Shown here in pieces: positions 1-12,045 of a DNA stretch of 64,000 bases. Under the pieces are notes generated by a model. That model saw nothing but the letters and a program-made list of their open reading frames with translations, ran no database searches and was not told the DNA's origin. The stretch's first letter is position 1, and each line of letters starts with the position of its first letter. Position numbers and translations under genes: made by a program. The DNA lies in contig OZ038322.1 in NCBI GenBank assembly GCA_964035795.1, positions 906,950 to 970,949 on the forward strand, in the 5' to 3' direction. The stretch comes from Pterobdella sp. o SKG-2022 (lineage: Eukaryota > Annelida > Clitellata > Hirudinida > Piscicolidae).

Positions 1-35
1 AAAAGACAATTCCTAATATCCACCCCTGGAATCAG

Positions 36-3000
36 GTCGCACACACAGGTCAAACCAGGTCAGTGCTCCCGAGTACATCTTTCTCATCTCCGACCTTGCA
101 GGAGAGAGAAGGTTCGCTTCCACTGTCTCTAAGCGCCTCGAGAGTCTTGTTAGTTTTCTTTATTCTTTTTCATGTTCTCATTCTTTTCTATCTTTTTGCC
201 CTTTATGTGCTGAGTTTTAACTTTTATCGCCTTGTTAACAAATTGTTAAAAATTGTTACAATTTATTTTGCTTGGAGAGTTTTCATGAATCTTTGTTTCT
301 GACATGAAGTGTTGATTCATTAAACGTCAGACCTCCTCAAAACTCAGATTCCTTTATGCCACCATATACTGCCATCAACACCACATCACAACTCAGCTTC
401 TAAAAAATAATTGATTTCATGCCATTCTTTTTTATTGTAAATATGCTTGCGTCATCAAATCACCACCTGATAATTCATACATCATTAATTCACTACCTGA
501 TAATTCATACGTCATCAAATCTCACTTGATAATGCTTACGTCATCAAATCACCACTTGATAACGCTTACGTCACCACACAGGGGGCATTGACACACGGAG
601 ACCGCAGGGCAGCGGAGGCGAGGGACCTCAGCCAGTTCAACATTGACAACAAGGTTGTTATGGAAACTTTTGATTCATGCATTGTCCATAGGAGTGCTCG
701 AGTCAACTTTTAAACTATTGAAATACAGATCTTCTACTTTCTAGTTTATTGTTGAATTCCTTTCTACGCAGTTTGGCCAAGCAGCATTAGAAGCAGTGAT
801 GAAGTCTGTGATTGGTGATAAACCTCTGGTGACTCCGCCCCTCCAACAATCACCTCACTTCTTCCAAGGTAGGTGTTTATGGGTGGCAGTCTGCTTTTGA
901 GGACTTTTTCTGTAGAAACCTGCTTGTGACTTAGTTTAATGTTGTTATTGTTGATATATAAGTAATAATGAAAAGGGCACTCTTAAGCATTGAGACATCA
1001 ACAGACGTGCGAGAGTCTCTGGTTGGAGTGGGCATGGTATACCAGAACAAGTTCGGATACTCCCTTGATAAAGGTTGCCGTTTGATTTCATGAGGATTTG
1101 TATAAACTTATCGTATAAAAACAATCGTCTTCACACACACCTACTTAACACGCACAAAAAAGTGCTCATACAACACATAATGCATTCACACATTACAAAC
1201 ACACACACGCTCCAAACACACAACACGCACACACAGAGTCATACAACATCAGCAAGTTCCTGAATAGAATCTTAGGCATAGAGGTGTCAACACAAAACCT
1301 CTTGTTTGACTATTTCACATGCACCCTTAAGCATGTGATGCTTGAGGCGAAGAGGAATGGGAAATGGGACATGGGCATTCTTGGTTTGTGTTTAAGATGT
1401 TGTTTTGTGTTGTGTTTGTTGATGTTGTTTTGTGTTGTGTTTGTTGATGTTGTTTTGTGTTTGTTGATGTTGTTTTGTGTTGTGTTTGTTGATGTTGTTT
1501 TGTGTTGTGTTTGTTGATGTTGTTTTGTGTTGTGTTTGTTGATGTTGTTTTGTGTTGTTTTTTTTTACCCCGAGCACCCTAGTCTTGATGGGTGCTTCTC
1601 ATGTCCCCATCAAAACCATCTAGTGGTTGAGAAGCTCAGCCATTCTCACGGAGTCGGTCCACAGAATCTCGGGGCTCAGTGTGGTACTTATTTTGGGGCA
1701 GATGAAGAGGTGAGGGGTGTCGTGAAGGTGTGTTTGGCAGTGGGCATGAAGGTGAAGGGTGAGATAAGGGTGAGATTTTGTTGAGGTATGAGAGGATAAA
1801 AGGTGATTTTTTGATCTGAGTTGGGTGAGAGTGAGGCGAGTGTGGTAGTCTAGGGTGGTTTCTGATTCATGAATGGGTGGGGGTTGCTTGCTGAGGATTT
1901 TGTTGTGAGTGGATGATATGTAGTCATGTACTATCTTTGTGTGTATTGTTTTTATTTGTGTGTGAGAGGTGGTCTGGGTGGAAGAGGGTATATTTAGGGT
2001 GTAATAATAATAATAATTCACGAGGTTTATTATAGTGATGTTTAACCCAGAGAGTTTCAAGATCACTTGATATTTGTAAAATATTCTATTATAATAATAG
2101 GTTATAACGGCTTAATATTTTTTAAAAGAACTAGTTTTTAGCCTCTTTCCAAAGTCCTTCACTTTCCTAACCCTTCTTAAGCCTTCCGGCAAGCTGTTCC
2201 ACAAACTTGGGCCTTCAACCTCAAACCTAGGCTTTCCAATACTAGACATTTTGAACTTAGGGATGTATAAATTGGTTGAGTCCGAAGATCTAAGCTTTTG
2301 TCTTTCAGGTATTTCAGAGATAGGTATGAGTCTTTCCGATATATATTTTGGACCATATCCTAGCCTACATTTAAATATAAGTAATAATATTTTATAAACT
2401 CCCCTATCTCTAACTTTGACCCAATGCAACTTTTTCAAAACTGAAGTTATATGGTCAAACTTCCTTGTGCCTGTAATTAACCTGGCTGTAGTGTTGATAA
2501 GAGACTGGACTCTACACAGCTGCTTTTCAGGTAACCCAGCTAACAATGTGTAGCAATAATTTATTCTGCTCAGAATCAAAGCAACAACAAGGGTCCTCAG
2601 CGATTAATGGACCTTATCTGCCTGAGAGCTGAGAAGCCTGCTTGCAACATCTTATTATATGTGAGTTCATGCTCAAGTCTCTATCCATGAAAACACCCAG
2701 GCTCTTGACACTTCCTGAAGGTGATATGAAAGTATCCAGTGTCCTTATCTGTTTGGTTGGTAACTTGTTCACCTTTCTCAAAGAAGAAAACCATATAGCT
2801 TCAGTTTTGGATCTATTGAGTTTAAGACTATTGGATTCCATCCAGGCTGCCATCTCATCGACACAGTCAGACAATCTGTTCTGCAATTGCTCAGTTTCAC
2901 CAGGAACACAACTAGTATACAATTGTGTGTCATCTGCATATTGGTGAAAACTCAAGTTATGTCTTTGTGCAATTGTTTCTAGATCACTAGAATACAGATT

Positions 3001-6000
3001 AAATAAGAGCGGGCCGATTACAGAACCTTGTGGCACACCAGTATGGAGATGAAATAAATTAGTCCTAACACTATTATTAGTAATATAATAACACCTATTA
3101 TTTAAATAGCTCTTATACCATTCTAAAACTGAACTCTTAAAACCGAATTTTGAATATAGTTTATTTATTAAAATATTATGATTAACTAAATCAAAGGTTG
3201 AAGAAAGATCCAACAATATCAAAAGACTACACCTACCTTCATCAGCTGCTTTTGAAATATCCATGTGGATTTTTGTGATAGCAGTTTCTGTTGAATGAAA
3301 AGGGCGATAAGCAGACTGAAATCTCAGAAAAAGATCATTTTCAACCAAATAACTACGTGTCCTTTCTAAAATCAACCGTTCCAGTATTTTTGATAAGACA
3401 GGGACATTTAAAATTGGTCTATAGGAGGATGGCTGAGATTGGTTCAGATTGGGTTTTTTCAATATCGGCGTCACACAGGCAAACTTCAAACCTTGAGGAA
3501 CAGTTACTGATTTGAAACAGGAATTAAAGATGCTAACTAAAAAAGGTGCTATCAAGCTTGCTATTCGTTTCAATAGCCAAGTTTGGATCGGATCTAAAGC
3601 ACACTGCTTATTTGGTAAGTTGTTGATCATCTAATTCCTCTTCATCCACCTCAAAAAATTCGTCTAACACTGAAGTCCTGGATGAAACCTCAATTTGAAA
3701 TAGATCACCATCTACACTTTTGACCTCACCAATTTTATCATCCAAGTATTTCTTAAAACTACCAATTTCTATGCCTTACCCCTACCAGCAACCTCATTTA
3801 TGTATTTCCAAGTTGTCACTGACTTGTTTTTACATCCAAATAGCTTAAGATCCCAAAACTCCTTTCTCTTCTTCCTACATAGACATTTGTAAAGATTCTT
3901 CTGCCTGAACCATGTCTCACGATCAGTTGTTGAATGAGACCTCAAGTACTTGCGCTCTAACTTTCTTGTTGTGCATTTAGAAATCTTACATTCTCATCAA
4001 ACCAAACATTAGAGGGTCTCTGATGAATTCTTACAACTTTCTCAGGAATGAGTTCATCTAAAATGCGCTCCAAAATTGAGAAATACTTGCTCATAGCAGA
4101 ATCTAAATTCATGTCTGTTGCAAATACCAAAGGAGTGTTCGGCAACTTCGAAATAAACTTTTCAACATCCAAATCTTTCCAACTTCTTACCTTGAATGTT
4201 TTGTACACTAAAGCAGGTACTTTCAGTTGACTCTTCCACATCAAGACCTAATGATCTGAGAAGGAAACATCAAAACAATCAACTTTGAATCTAGCCTTAG
4301 TGGCTACTACATCCAACCAGCCACCCTGTCCATGAGTTGGTTCGGCTACACAAAACTTGAAATCATGCATGTGGAGGATAATCTTAAAATTTTCTGCATC
4401 CTTATCTGCAATACACTCCAGGTGAAAATTGAAATCCTCTAAGACTATCACTTCTTCATTATAAGATGACATTATATTCATGATCTCTTGGAACTCTGCA
4501 AAAAAATCACAAGAAGCATATCCAGTTCTGTAAACAACCAAGCCTATAAAGGATTTCAATTTGGAGCTTACTCTCACACACATAAATTCAAAAGTGGAAC
4601 ATCAATCACTATTGGATTTATTTTTGGTTTTTCCAAAAAAACTAGTCCACCATGATTAGTTTTTAGAGACTTCACAGACTCAAAGCTTCTAGATCTAGTC
4701 TTTTCAAGAACTAATATCCCTTTTTGCATCAGAATACTTAAGCATACTGAATCTGAGTCATGCCAAGTTTCAGCCAAAAATAAAGCAGCCAACTTGTATT
4801 CACTCATCAAGTCTAGCACTTCTTCAACCTTATTGTGTAGAGATCTAACACTAAGAAATCCCAAAGTTAGATCTTCAACAACCCTCAACCCATGCCTTTC
4901 AACCCTTTTTCCTCTCATCATTTTCTCTCTCACTCTTCTACCACCTCTCTTACCCCTTCTTCTCTTCTTTTTAACCTTACTTACATCTTCTATTTTGCCT
5001 AAGCCTAATTCATCTATATGCCTCTTTATATCTTCATTTAAACTAATTATATCATTATTGTATTTGAGCAAATCTATCATTATTTTTAAAAATAAATAAA
5101 AATATTCATACTATGAAAAAATTTAACGTATAAAGTAAAGAAACTTCCCCGTTTTGGCAGGTGATAAATTTAATCCGAAAACTTAAGTAGTATCCAACTT
5201 ACCAATATTTTTATAAAAAGTAAAAGTGAAATAATATAAAAACTTGTCAGGTTTCGAAAAATATTGCATTTAAAACCCTATAAAAAACGAATTTAAAATG
5301 TTGTATAAAACCGTCGCGCCAGTGTAGTTGATGTTGTTGAATGTAGATTGTTTTTTGTACCTGAGGTGGGCTTCTTGTGTGGTGAGTGGATGTAGGGGAT
5401 GAGTTGGGTGGAAGGCTTTTTGTATGAGTTGTGATGCGTGAATTTTGAGATGGTTTTGCAGTGGGAGGATTTTGGTCTCTGAGTGGAGGTGTTGGGTGTT
5501 GGTGTCTAGGGTGCAGCCAGCGATTGTTCTCAAGGCTGCGTTTTGGATTTTTTGGAGTTTGTTGAGGAAGGTGGATGAGATGATGGGTGACCAGATAGTG
5601 TTGGCGTATTCGATGATGGGAGAGAGTAATGTTTTGTACGTGGTGATGAGTGTTTCTTTGCTTTTGCCCCAGTGTGTTGATGTGAGGAGTTTTAGGAGAT
5701 TGAAAGTTTTTTTTTGCTTTAGTGATAATGTTGTCTCTGTGTGTGGAGTATTTTAGTTTGGGGTCAAAAGTTAAGCCAAGGATGGTAGGGTTGGAGGTGG
5801 TTTGGATGTTATTTTGGTTTGTGTTGAGGTTGTTATTTTGTCTTGTGTTTGTTTATGTTGTCATTTTGTGTTGATGTTGATGTAATTATTTTGCGTTGTG
5901 TTTGTTGATATTGTTATTTTGCTTTTTTTGTTTTTTTTTTATTAATTTTATGGTGTTTTTTTCTATTTTGACATCACATATTCATGATTTAAAGTTTCTT

Positions 6001-8610
6001 CAATACTCTACGTGGTTAAATATACTTTAGTTCATCAAAAATGTCTTCAAGCATCAATAATAATCGCAGCACAAACGATTTTAACAATGACAACCAACCA
6101 ACCCCTGCAGACCTAGGCTCCCTGGGAGAGAAAGTGATGAAACTGTCATCTCAAGACTTCCATGGCTTCTTCAGTGGCTCGAGGACCAAGATCACTTTGA
6201 ACAAGGTGAGTGTGGAGCGAGGTTTGAGTTGGAGGGATGCAGAGAAGATATACCACAGCCTTGATGGAGAAAATGAAGGCTTCTATGTCTCCAAGCAGGT
6301 CTGTCATTGGTCGTTATGTTTCTATCTTTTTCTGGTTTTGTTTATTAGTCTTTCTGTCCAGGCTTTATTTTTTTGCTAATTTTGTTTTTATTTTCTGTGT
6401 TGAATCTTCATAACACATAATAACATGTTTGCAGACGTACGTGAAGAACAGACGCATGTATGTGTTGGTGCAGATGACCAGGAAGCACAAGGACACCTCG
6501 TACAAGATCTTCAGAGCTAACACAGGTCAGGCTCACCATGAATCCATCCATGGGCTTTTTATCTATTATTAAAAGCTTGTCATCCATCCATCCATGGAAT
6601 ATCATCGTTCATTATTACTAGCTTATTGGAACTATTCATCATCAGTTGTTAGTCATCAACATCATCATCATCATGGCAACATATATTGTTGGTTCCCATC
6701 ATCACTCTGATCATCGCATCCCCTCATGACTCCCGATGACCACACAGGTCTGCAGACAAAGTTGTGGAGCTTGAATGAGTTGCGACAAAAATATAAAAAG
6801 GTTTTCTATTTATTATTATTATTTTCTTTTCGTTATTATTTTGCTATTTGAATTTATTTTCAAAGCTTATACAGCTTGTATCAATTTCTGTCTTTATTTC
6901 AAGCAAAACAATTATGAAGAATTTTCAGCTAAAGTAATGCATGCTAGCGTTTTGACCTTGAAATGATTTTCAATTGTACATCTTGCCAACCTTATTTGTG
7001 CAATGATGCTTTCATTAATAATGATAGAAGTATGAATGATAGCAATAGGTGAATAATGCTGATGAGGAATGTTGATGATGATGATTGTTGTTTTTGTTGA
7101 GCGCCAACTTCCAAAGTTTCTTTTGGCACTCCTTGAAGCGAGTACTGAAAGAAACTTGTAGCTTCGAGTTGTTTGTGACTTTTGGTGAGCGGTGATAAAA
7201 ATGATGAATGAATTCTCGAAATGCTTTGTGGTTGGAAGCTGACGTGGCTTAGAACCTCTTCAATACTCCTGTTGGAGTGCACACCCGGCACCACGAGAAG
7301 GTGGGTTCTTTCGCCGGGCTGATGATGATGAGGATAAGGATGATGGTGATAATGTGATGATGATGATGCCAGGTGGAGGACGAGAAGGGGGTGATGGAAG
7401 CCTGGCAGGAGCAGTTCAAGTTGTCTGAGACTCAGTGTCTTCATTACTATCAGTATGTTTCTTTACTTATCCATGTGTCATTATCATTGTTATTATCATT
7501 ATTTTTAACGTTTTCTTATTATTATTAATGATTCCAATGATGTGAGAACCAATTAATGAACGAACACCACACAGGCACGCCAAATGCCACAACGCCACAG
7601 CATGTGAGATCGGCAGGAGATGCAGGATCTACCACATTTTATGTGGCTCTGTCTTGAGTTTTTGGGCTTCAGTCGAGAGGGTGTTGTCCTCGTTCTCAGG
7701 TCAGTCTTCCAAGATGCAGATCGTCAGGGCTCGAATGAAGGACGAAAAGAGGATTGTTGGTGAGTAATATTTGTTTGTGGGGTTCCTTAATTGAATCGAC
7801 TTTTTCAGGGTTAAAAAACGAGCAAAAAATTAAATATGCTTATAGTTATAAATTTAGTTACATGATTTGATGGCAGGCATCTTGATAAACTCAAACGTGA
7901 TAAAGCCACTCATCCAACTCTTGAAGACTGGCCACTTGGACGATGTTCCTGGTCCCTTCAACACTTCTCAACACTTTGGTGAGCAACAAAACATGTTGCC
8001 TCAACAAAAAATATTCTCTCCTCTTTACCTGCAACAACAACAACAACATTTGAAACAACAGCAACAAATCGTACACCGTCAACAACTCAAACAACATCAA
8101 CAACTGCAACAAAAACTTCAACGACAACAATCAATACTCGACAGATTCAATCATTCCGAAGATTCACCTCAAACGCCCCTCAAAACCCCTAATAGCCAAC
8201 CACCTCGAAAATCTCGTTTTGTATATTCTCTTTCATCTTCATCCTTACAACAACTCAACGTCAACAACATCAACATCAACAATACAAACATAAAATACGT
8301 TATAAACAACAACGAGGTGGGTGGAATGAACAATGTAATAGCGGTCAAAACTCCCAACCATTCAGTCACCTCTATCAAAAGCCTCAGTAACATCAACAAC
8401 AACAATTCTGGCTGCATAGTGATGAACGATAATAACTATAACGTCATTCCAAACAACAATGTCTTAACTCATAACAACACTTTCAGTATTAACAACACAC
8501 TTGCAAACAATAATAAAAATAATATTGATAATATCAATAATAATTTACCATTGAAAAAGATGCCTACTTTTACCATTGTCTCAGCCACATCCCTCACCAA
8601 ACCCCCATAG
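36..8610 (+). CDS. SBNO: Strawberry notch homologue (SBNO), 3' part of gene, 11 exons
   Basis: Exons: 36-148, 582-653, 772-868, 1005-1073, 1237-1383, 6111-6298, 6435-6525, 6748-6800, 7373-7452, 7575-7759, 7877-8610; the 5' part lies off the window. All junctions are GT-AG and phases close, giving 608 residues to the TAG at 8610. The product matches the C-terminal helicase-like region of SBNO1 block by block as I know that family: GRTHRSNQ at the start, [27 protein letters not shown] (spanning the long intron), [31 protein letters not shown] and RIVGILI. SBNO proteins are nuclear DExD/H helicase-like regulators linked to Notch and EGFR signalling in flies. After the conserved core the last exon adds about 200 residues rich in Q and N with no recognised domain. 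The ATG at 6041 is not the start: exon 6 begins after the acceptor at 6110. Confidence 0.95.
451..581 (+). repeat. 30-bp minisatellite running into a splice acceptor
   Basis: Units begin at 451, 481, 511 and 540 (30, 30 and 29 bp apart), followed by a truncated fifth unit at 570 that ends in the acceptor of SBNO exon 2. Units carry the core CGTCATCA near their start and TTGATAA or CTGATAA near the middle. Three of the unit boundaries read TACGTCA, close to a CREB/ATF half site. Confidence 0.75.
1396..1556 (+). repeat. 25-bp GT-rich minisatellite, left part
   Basis: About six copies of a roughly 25-bp unit built from GTTTTGTGTTG and TGTTTGTTGATGTT, with one copy shortened by 5 bp. It starts a few bases after the donor of SBNO exon 5 (1384) and stops where the retrotransposon tail begins. 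The reverse strand is open and encodes a Q/N/T-rich repeat, but there is no sign that it is a gene. Confidence 0.8.
1557..5800 (-). mobile_element. 5'-truncated non-LTR retrotransposon (family B), split by an insertion
   Basis: Two blocks, 1557-2003 and 5322-5800, read on the minus strand as the C-terminal end of a reverse-transcriptase ORF. They align to an uninterrupted relative at 44150-45345, including the 3' end, which is a T run followed by ACCCC and GCACCCTAGT on the plus strand (a poly-A tail on the element strand). In the relative the two blocks are contiguous at the sequence AGGGTGTAGTTG. The copy is truncated at 5800, where minisatellite sequence resumes. It is not coding-competent. 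Confidence 0.85.
2004..5321 (-). mobile_element. Jockey/CR1-like non-LTR retrotransposon (family A), nested insertion
   Basis: Minus-strand open stretches in order: 5080-4574 (basic N-terminal region and start of endonuclease), 4583-4248 (endonuclease with a DFNFH-type motif and terminal SDH), 4244-3957, 3630-2614 (reverse transcriptase with [19 protein letters not shown] and YADDTQLY) and 2579-2112 (C-terminal region with [14 protein letters not shown]). The element ends 3' in an ATT-type repeat (2004-2021). The 5-bp sequence GTGTA at 1999-2003 and 5322-5326 flanks it as a target-site duplication. The catalytic YADD is intact, but frame breaks between 3630 and 4583 disrupt the ORF. Few lesions suggest a rather recent insertion. 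Confidence 0.9.
5801..5935 (+). repeat. 25-bp GT-rich minisatellite, right part
   Basis: Degenerate copies of the repeat seen at 1396-1556, including GTTTGTTGATATTGTTATTTTG. It resumes right after the truncated 5' end of family B, so that element landed inside the minisatellite array. Confidence 0.65.
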
Positions 8611-8740
8611 ACACGTCATCATCATCATTTTTGTTTAGTCATGTTTCAAGTTGTATTTAGCTTTCATTAATTTTATATTATAGTCTTTCATTTATTTTTG
8701 TTGTTTTCGAGCAAAACCCTTTTTTACCGTGGATTTAGAT

Positions 8741-8746
8741 AATAAA
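8741..8746 (+). terminator. Polyadenylation signal of SBNO
   Basis: AATAAA lies 131 bp after the SBNO stop codon in AT-rich sequence. It is the first such hexamer downstream of the stop. Confidence 0.5.
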
Positions 8747-9110
8747 AATTTTATTAGTTTTCACTTTTAAAATACCTTTGCAGTCAATTAACATTTACCT
8801 TTGAAGCCATTTTGGTTTGATGAATAACGAGAACTTCTGATTCGAAAAAGAAGGCCATATCATAAGTATCATAAGAAGCTTTGATACGTTGTTTAGAAGC
8901 TTCATTGTTGGTACAGCAATATCAAAAAAATCTATTCTTTGGGTCGTGGTTCAAGGTTCCGAATAGGTTCTTTTAACTAGTATGAGTCAGGTGGAGACTT
9001 GAGCGTTTAAAAATATCTTGTGGGAAGTTCAAACCATTGGCTTTATTTCACTTTAAATTAATTTTTCAGTATTATTTAATTTAATGTGATGCGGTATTTA
9101 TAAAACGCTT
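8747..9110. other. Intergenic, no feature seen
   Basis: AT-rich sequence after SBNO. No open frame, splice-bounded exon or repeat that I can support. Confidence 0.5.
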
Positions 9111-9114
9111 TTTC

Positions 9115-9760
9115 TTATAGATCAAGCACTTGCAACAAATTTGATGTAGCGAAAACACTGGATTTTGCGAACTTGCATGCAGGGCTTTCAGTGGCTGGAT
9201 ATCTATCTCGCAATTTTCCTCTGTCACCGTTAGGCGGAGAGAGCATTCTCAGACAAATGAAAGAGTGAATGCAACTGGGGTAAAAAAAGTGAGTACGTAA
9301 AGGAGCATGAGAGTCCATCAGCGAAAGGAATAGTAATCCCGTGGAACTTAAAAAAATCATCAAACATAGAAATTGGAGAATTAATAATTATGAAATTGAG
9401 GTCCATTTCAAAAGTGACCAAATTGAAATTTTTAAAAGACTGAGAAGGGACACGATAGGTGAAAAGTGAGGCCGTATGAGGTTTAGACAGCACGATGTAA
9501 GGAAAGGATCAGATTCAAAAGCGAGGTCTGAAATAAGATGAAAAAAAGAAATAGGTGTAATAACGAGATCTAGAGTACTGCCAAGCCTGTGAGTTGGAAA
9601 ATTAATATGCTGCATCAAACCGTGTTCTCGCCAAAGAATATTAAGCGCATTATCAAGACTGTGGCAGTTAGGGGTATTAAAATCTACGACTGTTATGAAA
9701 TGAATATATATCAAAGAGAGAAAGTGAAGATGAGCTATGAGTTCACAGATCAATTACTAG
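9115..9760 (-). mobile_element. Endonuclease fragment of a non-LTR retrotransposon
   Basis: Three overlapping minus-strand frames together give a decayed apurinic-type endonuclease: DFNTPNCHSLDNAL (canonical GDFN) near 9690, then FPTHRLGSTLDLVIT near 9570 (canonical PTH...LDLVIT). Frameshifts separate the pieces and no reverse transcriptase follows. Confidence 0.75.
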
Positions 9761-10191
9761 AGTTTGGGAGGCAGTAAATGAAAAAAATGGTCAGAGACTG
9801 TGTTAATGCTTCAAAAAAAGAGTGTATCTCAGATTTTAAAAATGTCAGTTCAATGGAGCTGCAAGAAATCGGGGAAATGCCACCATCGTGCATTTGAATT
9901 GTTCATCTAAAACTTATTATTTTCAGTGTCCAACTCGAGTTTTTTTCTTTTGCAACTGTTTATTTTTTAATTCTTCAAAAATTCCCACTTTTTCTCCATG
10001 TTTATCATCCTGGCATTCGATGTTTCATGCATGAATATTTTTCTTCTCTTTCCAAATTTATATAAATACTAAGATAAACATTTTTTTGGAATAGCAAATG
10101 ATATCAAATGTTTTTTTTTTTTTTTGATCTAGAATAAACTTAAAATGGAAATTTAATAATGTCATAACCCAGTCACTCCCATCACAGACTG

Positions 10192-10480
10192 TTGCCTTCA
10201 CTGCTAAAAGAAATTGCCGAAAAATATGAAAGAGAAACTTCTTCATTTTCAAGATCTGCTAAACCTGTTTCAGCCAGTCTTTTCGTTGCCTTCGAGGAAT
10301 TTCGTAAGACTGCTCGTACTCTTATCATTGAATCTTGTGAAAACTACTTTAACACCGTTTTGGTTTTATTAGACCTTTCTTCTGCTTTAGACAGCCTCGA
10401 TTCTAATATAATAATTGACGTTTTGAATAGACACTTCAAAATTTTTCATCTCGCTCTTTCTTTCATTCAACGTTTTTAAT
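10192..10480 (+). mobile_element. Reverse-transcriptase fragment
   Basis: A short open frame contains VLLDLSSALDSLDSNIII, a degenerate match to the RT palm motif around the first catalytic Asp (LLDLSAAFDTVDH class). It ends at a stop at 10480 and there is no downstream YADD. It is a fragment of a jockey/CR1-like element. Confidence 0.65.
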
Positions 10481-10489
10481 ATAATTTTA

Positions 10490-11235
10490 GCTTTGAAAAA
10501 GGCTTCAATCTAGCACATTTCAACTTAACGTAGGTTACAACGTCATTAGCTTTGTTATTTCATTTTATTAGAAAGCTTCGCGGCGCCTTAACTCATGGCG
10601 ACGATGCAAAATGACAAAGGCCTCACTAAAAAGCATTTGATTCAAATTTTCCAACTTGCAGTCTGCCCTGCTGCTACTCATGAATGTGTGGCTCCCAAAA
10701 ATCCGTAAAAAATCTCGAAAAGTATGTTGTTCTACTGTTTTATATTAGTTTTTCTATAGTAAGGTGAATTTGTTGCAGGAACAGTTATATGCCAGATGTT
10801 CCTTGTTGCGAATGAAGTGTGTTTTGCAGGGTTGAATGACTGAATTAGTGATTGGTGGAGAGTTTGAAACACATGATCAAAAAATAGGTAAAATCTAGAA
10901 GCACCAGGTTCAATTCAAGATCAGGGCAGACAGCGCAATGATAGAACTAACTTAGTGTGCAAGGTGCAAAAATTTGAAAGAGATGGTCAATCATCCGGTT
11001 TCTACAGAGGTGCGTGCCTCTTTCAAGTTACTTTTCCCACTGGACTCAATCAAGTTATCCCAAAAGACATCATGCAGTGAACTTGCTAGCTTTAGATGTA
11101 GAAGTCAATGCTTCCTTTGGCGACAAAAATGATTCAAAAGAGATCAGGAAAAACACAAAACTGGTTCCAAGATTGGAGGAAAAGATGAATGAATCTATTG
11201 ATGAGAGAGCAATTAAGATTTAAACATTGTTTTAG
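10490..11235. other. Repeat-derived intergenic stretch
   Basis: No gene is supported. The piece near 10580-10625 (ACTCATGGCGACGATGCAAA, then AAGGCCTC) resembles 24277-24304, so both belong to an unclassified dispersed repeat. Confidence 0.4.
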
Positions 11236-11589
11236 ATGCATTTGCAATACAAATATTTTGTTTATAGTTTGATAATCTTTTATGTTTTTCATGCCATCCA
11301 GAAACTTTCAAATAAACAATGTGAACAAGAGTCAATTCTAACTTGGCTTTTTAAAAAGATAGCTACTATAGTTGCTCTTCATATTGGCTATCTTCAAGCT
11401 ATCTTTCCACTGGGAAGGTTCTATGTCAATTCAAATATGCTTACTTCACACCGCTTTTGAAAAAATGAGGTCTAGACCAGCTTTTCGTCAACATATACAT
11501 CATCATCGTCATCATCATTTTTTTATAGTCAACATCTTTCTTTTTTGCCAAAGGGTCATTGACTTCTTTCCATGAATTAACCCTTTCTA

Positions 11590-11905
11590 TTCCTTTCACC
11601 CTGTCATAGGCATCTTCAAGATCTAATCAAGCCCACGACAAAAGTTTCCCATCATATTTTTCCAAGCTAACCTTGGACTTCCCAATCCTCTACTGCCTTC
11701 CACTTCAAACTTCCACGCCTGCTTAACACAATCATCATCCCCTTCCTTTACAACATACCCCAGCCATCTCAAACTTTTTTGTCTCACCATTTCAGCAATC
11801 GTATTATCCAACCCCAACCTAACCATCAACTCTTGTATTCACACCTTCAGCTAGCTGCACACCACACATCATTCGAAGCATCCGTTTTTCTGCTCTTCTC
11901 AACAT
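11590..11905 (-). mobile_element. RTE-like RT C-terminal fragment inside another element
   Basis: The minus frame 11829-11623 has LRWLGYVVKEGDDDCVKQAW and a GSRGLGSPRLAWKN block. These are the conserved tail of many RTE-like ORFs (RWLGHV...KGRPRLTW). It lies between two plus-strand blocks of the family A relic, so it is probably nested. Confidence 0.7.
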
Positions 11906-11924
11906 ACTCTCGTAAGCATAAATA

Positions 11925-12045
11925 GCTTTACTAAATAAGTATTTTTAAGAAATCTTATAATTTTTATTAAAATACAAAGCTTTGCGTTAACAAAGTAACA
12001 TTTTCAAGTAACTTTACTAAAAGTATTTACTGCTATTTTGAAAGC
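11925..12045. repeat. Short fold-back (MITE-like) repeat, diverged copy
   Basis: The core ACAAAGCTTTGCGTTAACAA with following AGTAACA at 11973-12000 matches the cores at 50240-50268 and 54092-54119. The arms are poorly preserved here. Confidence 0.55.

Noticed and set aside
451..571. CRISPR-like array from regularly spaced repeats
   Set aside because: Units are head-to-tail with no unique spacers, and the context is eukaryotic.
1392..1577. [14 protein letters not shown] minus-strand ORF
   Set aside because: The 25-bp minisatellite in SBNO intron 5.
6041..6379. ORF starting MSSSINNN as a gene start
   Set aside because: The conserved SBNO sequence begins only after the acceptor at 6110; the upstream part is intron read-through.
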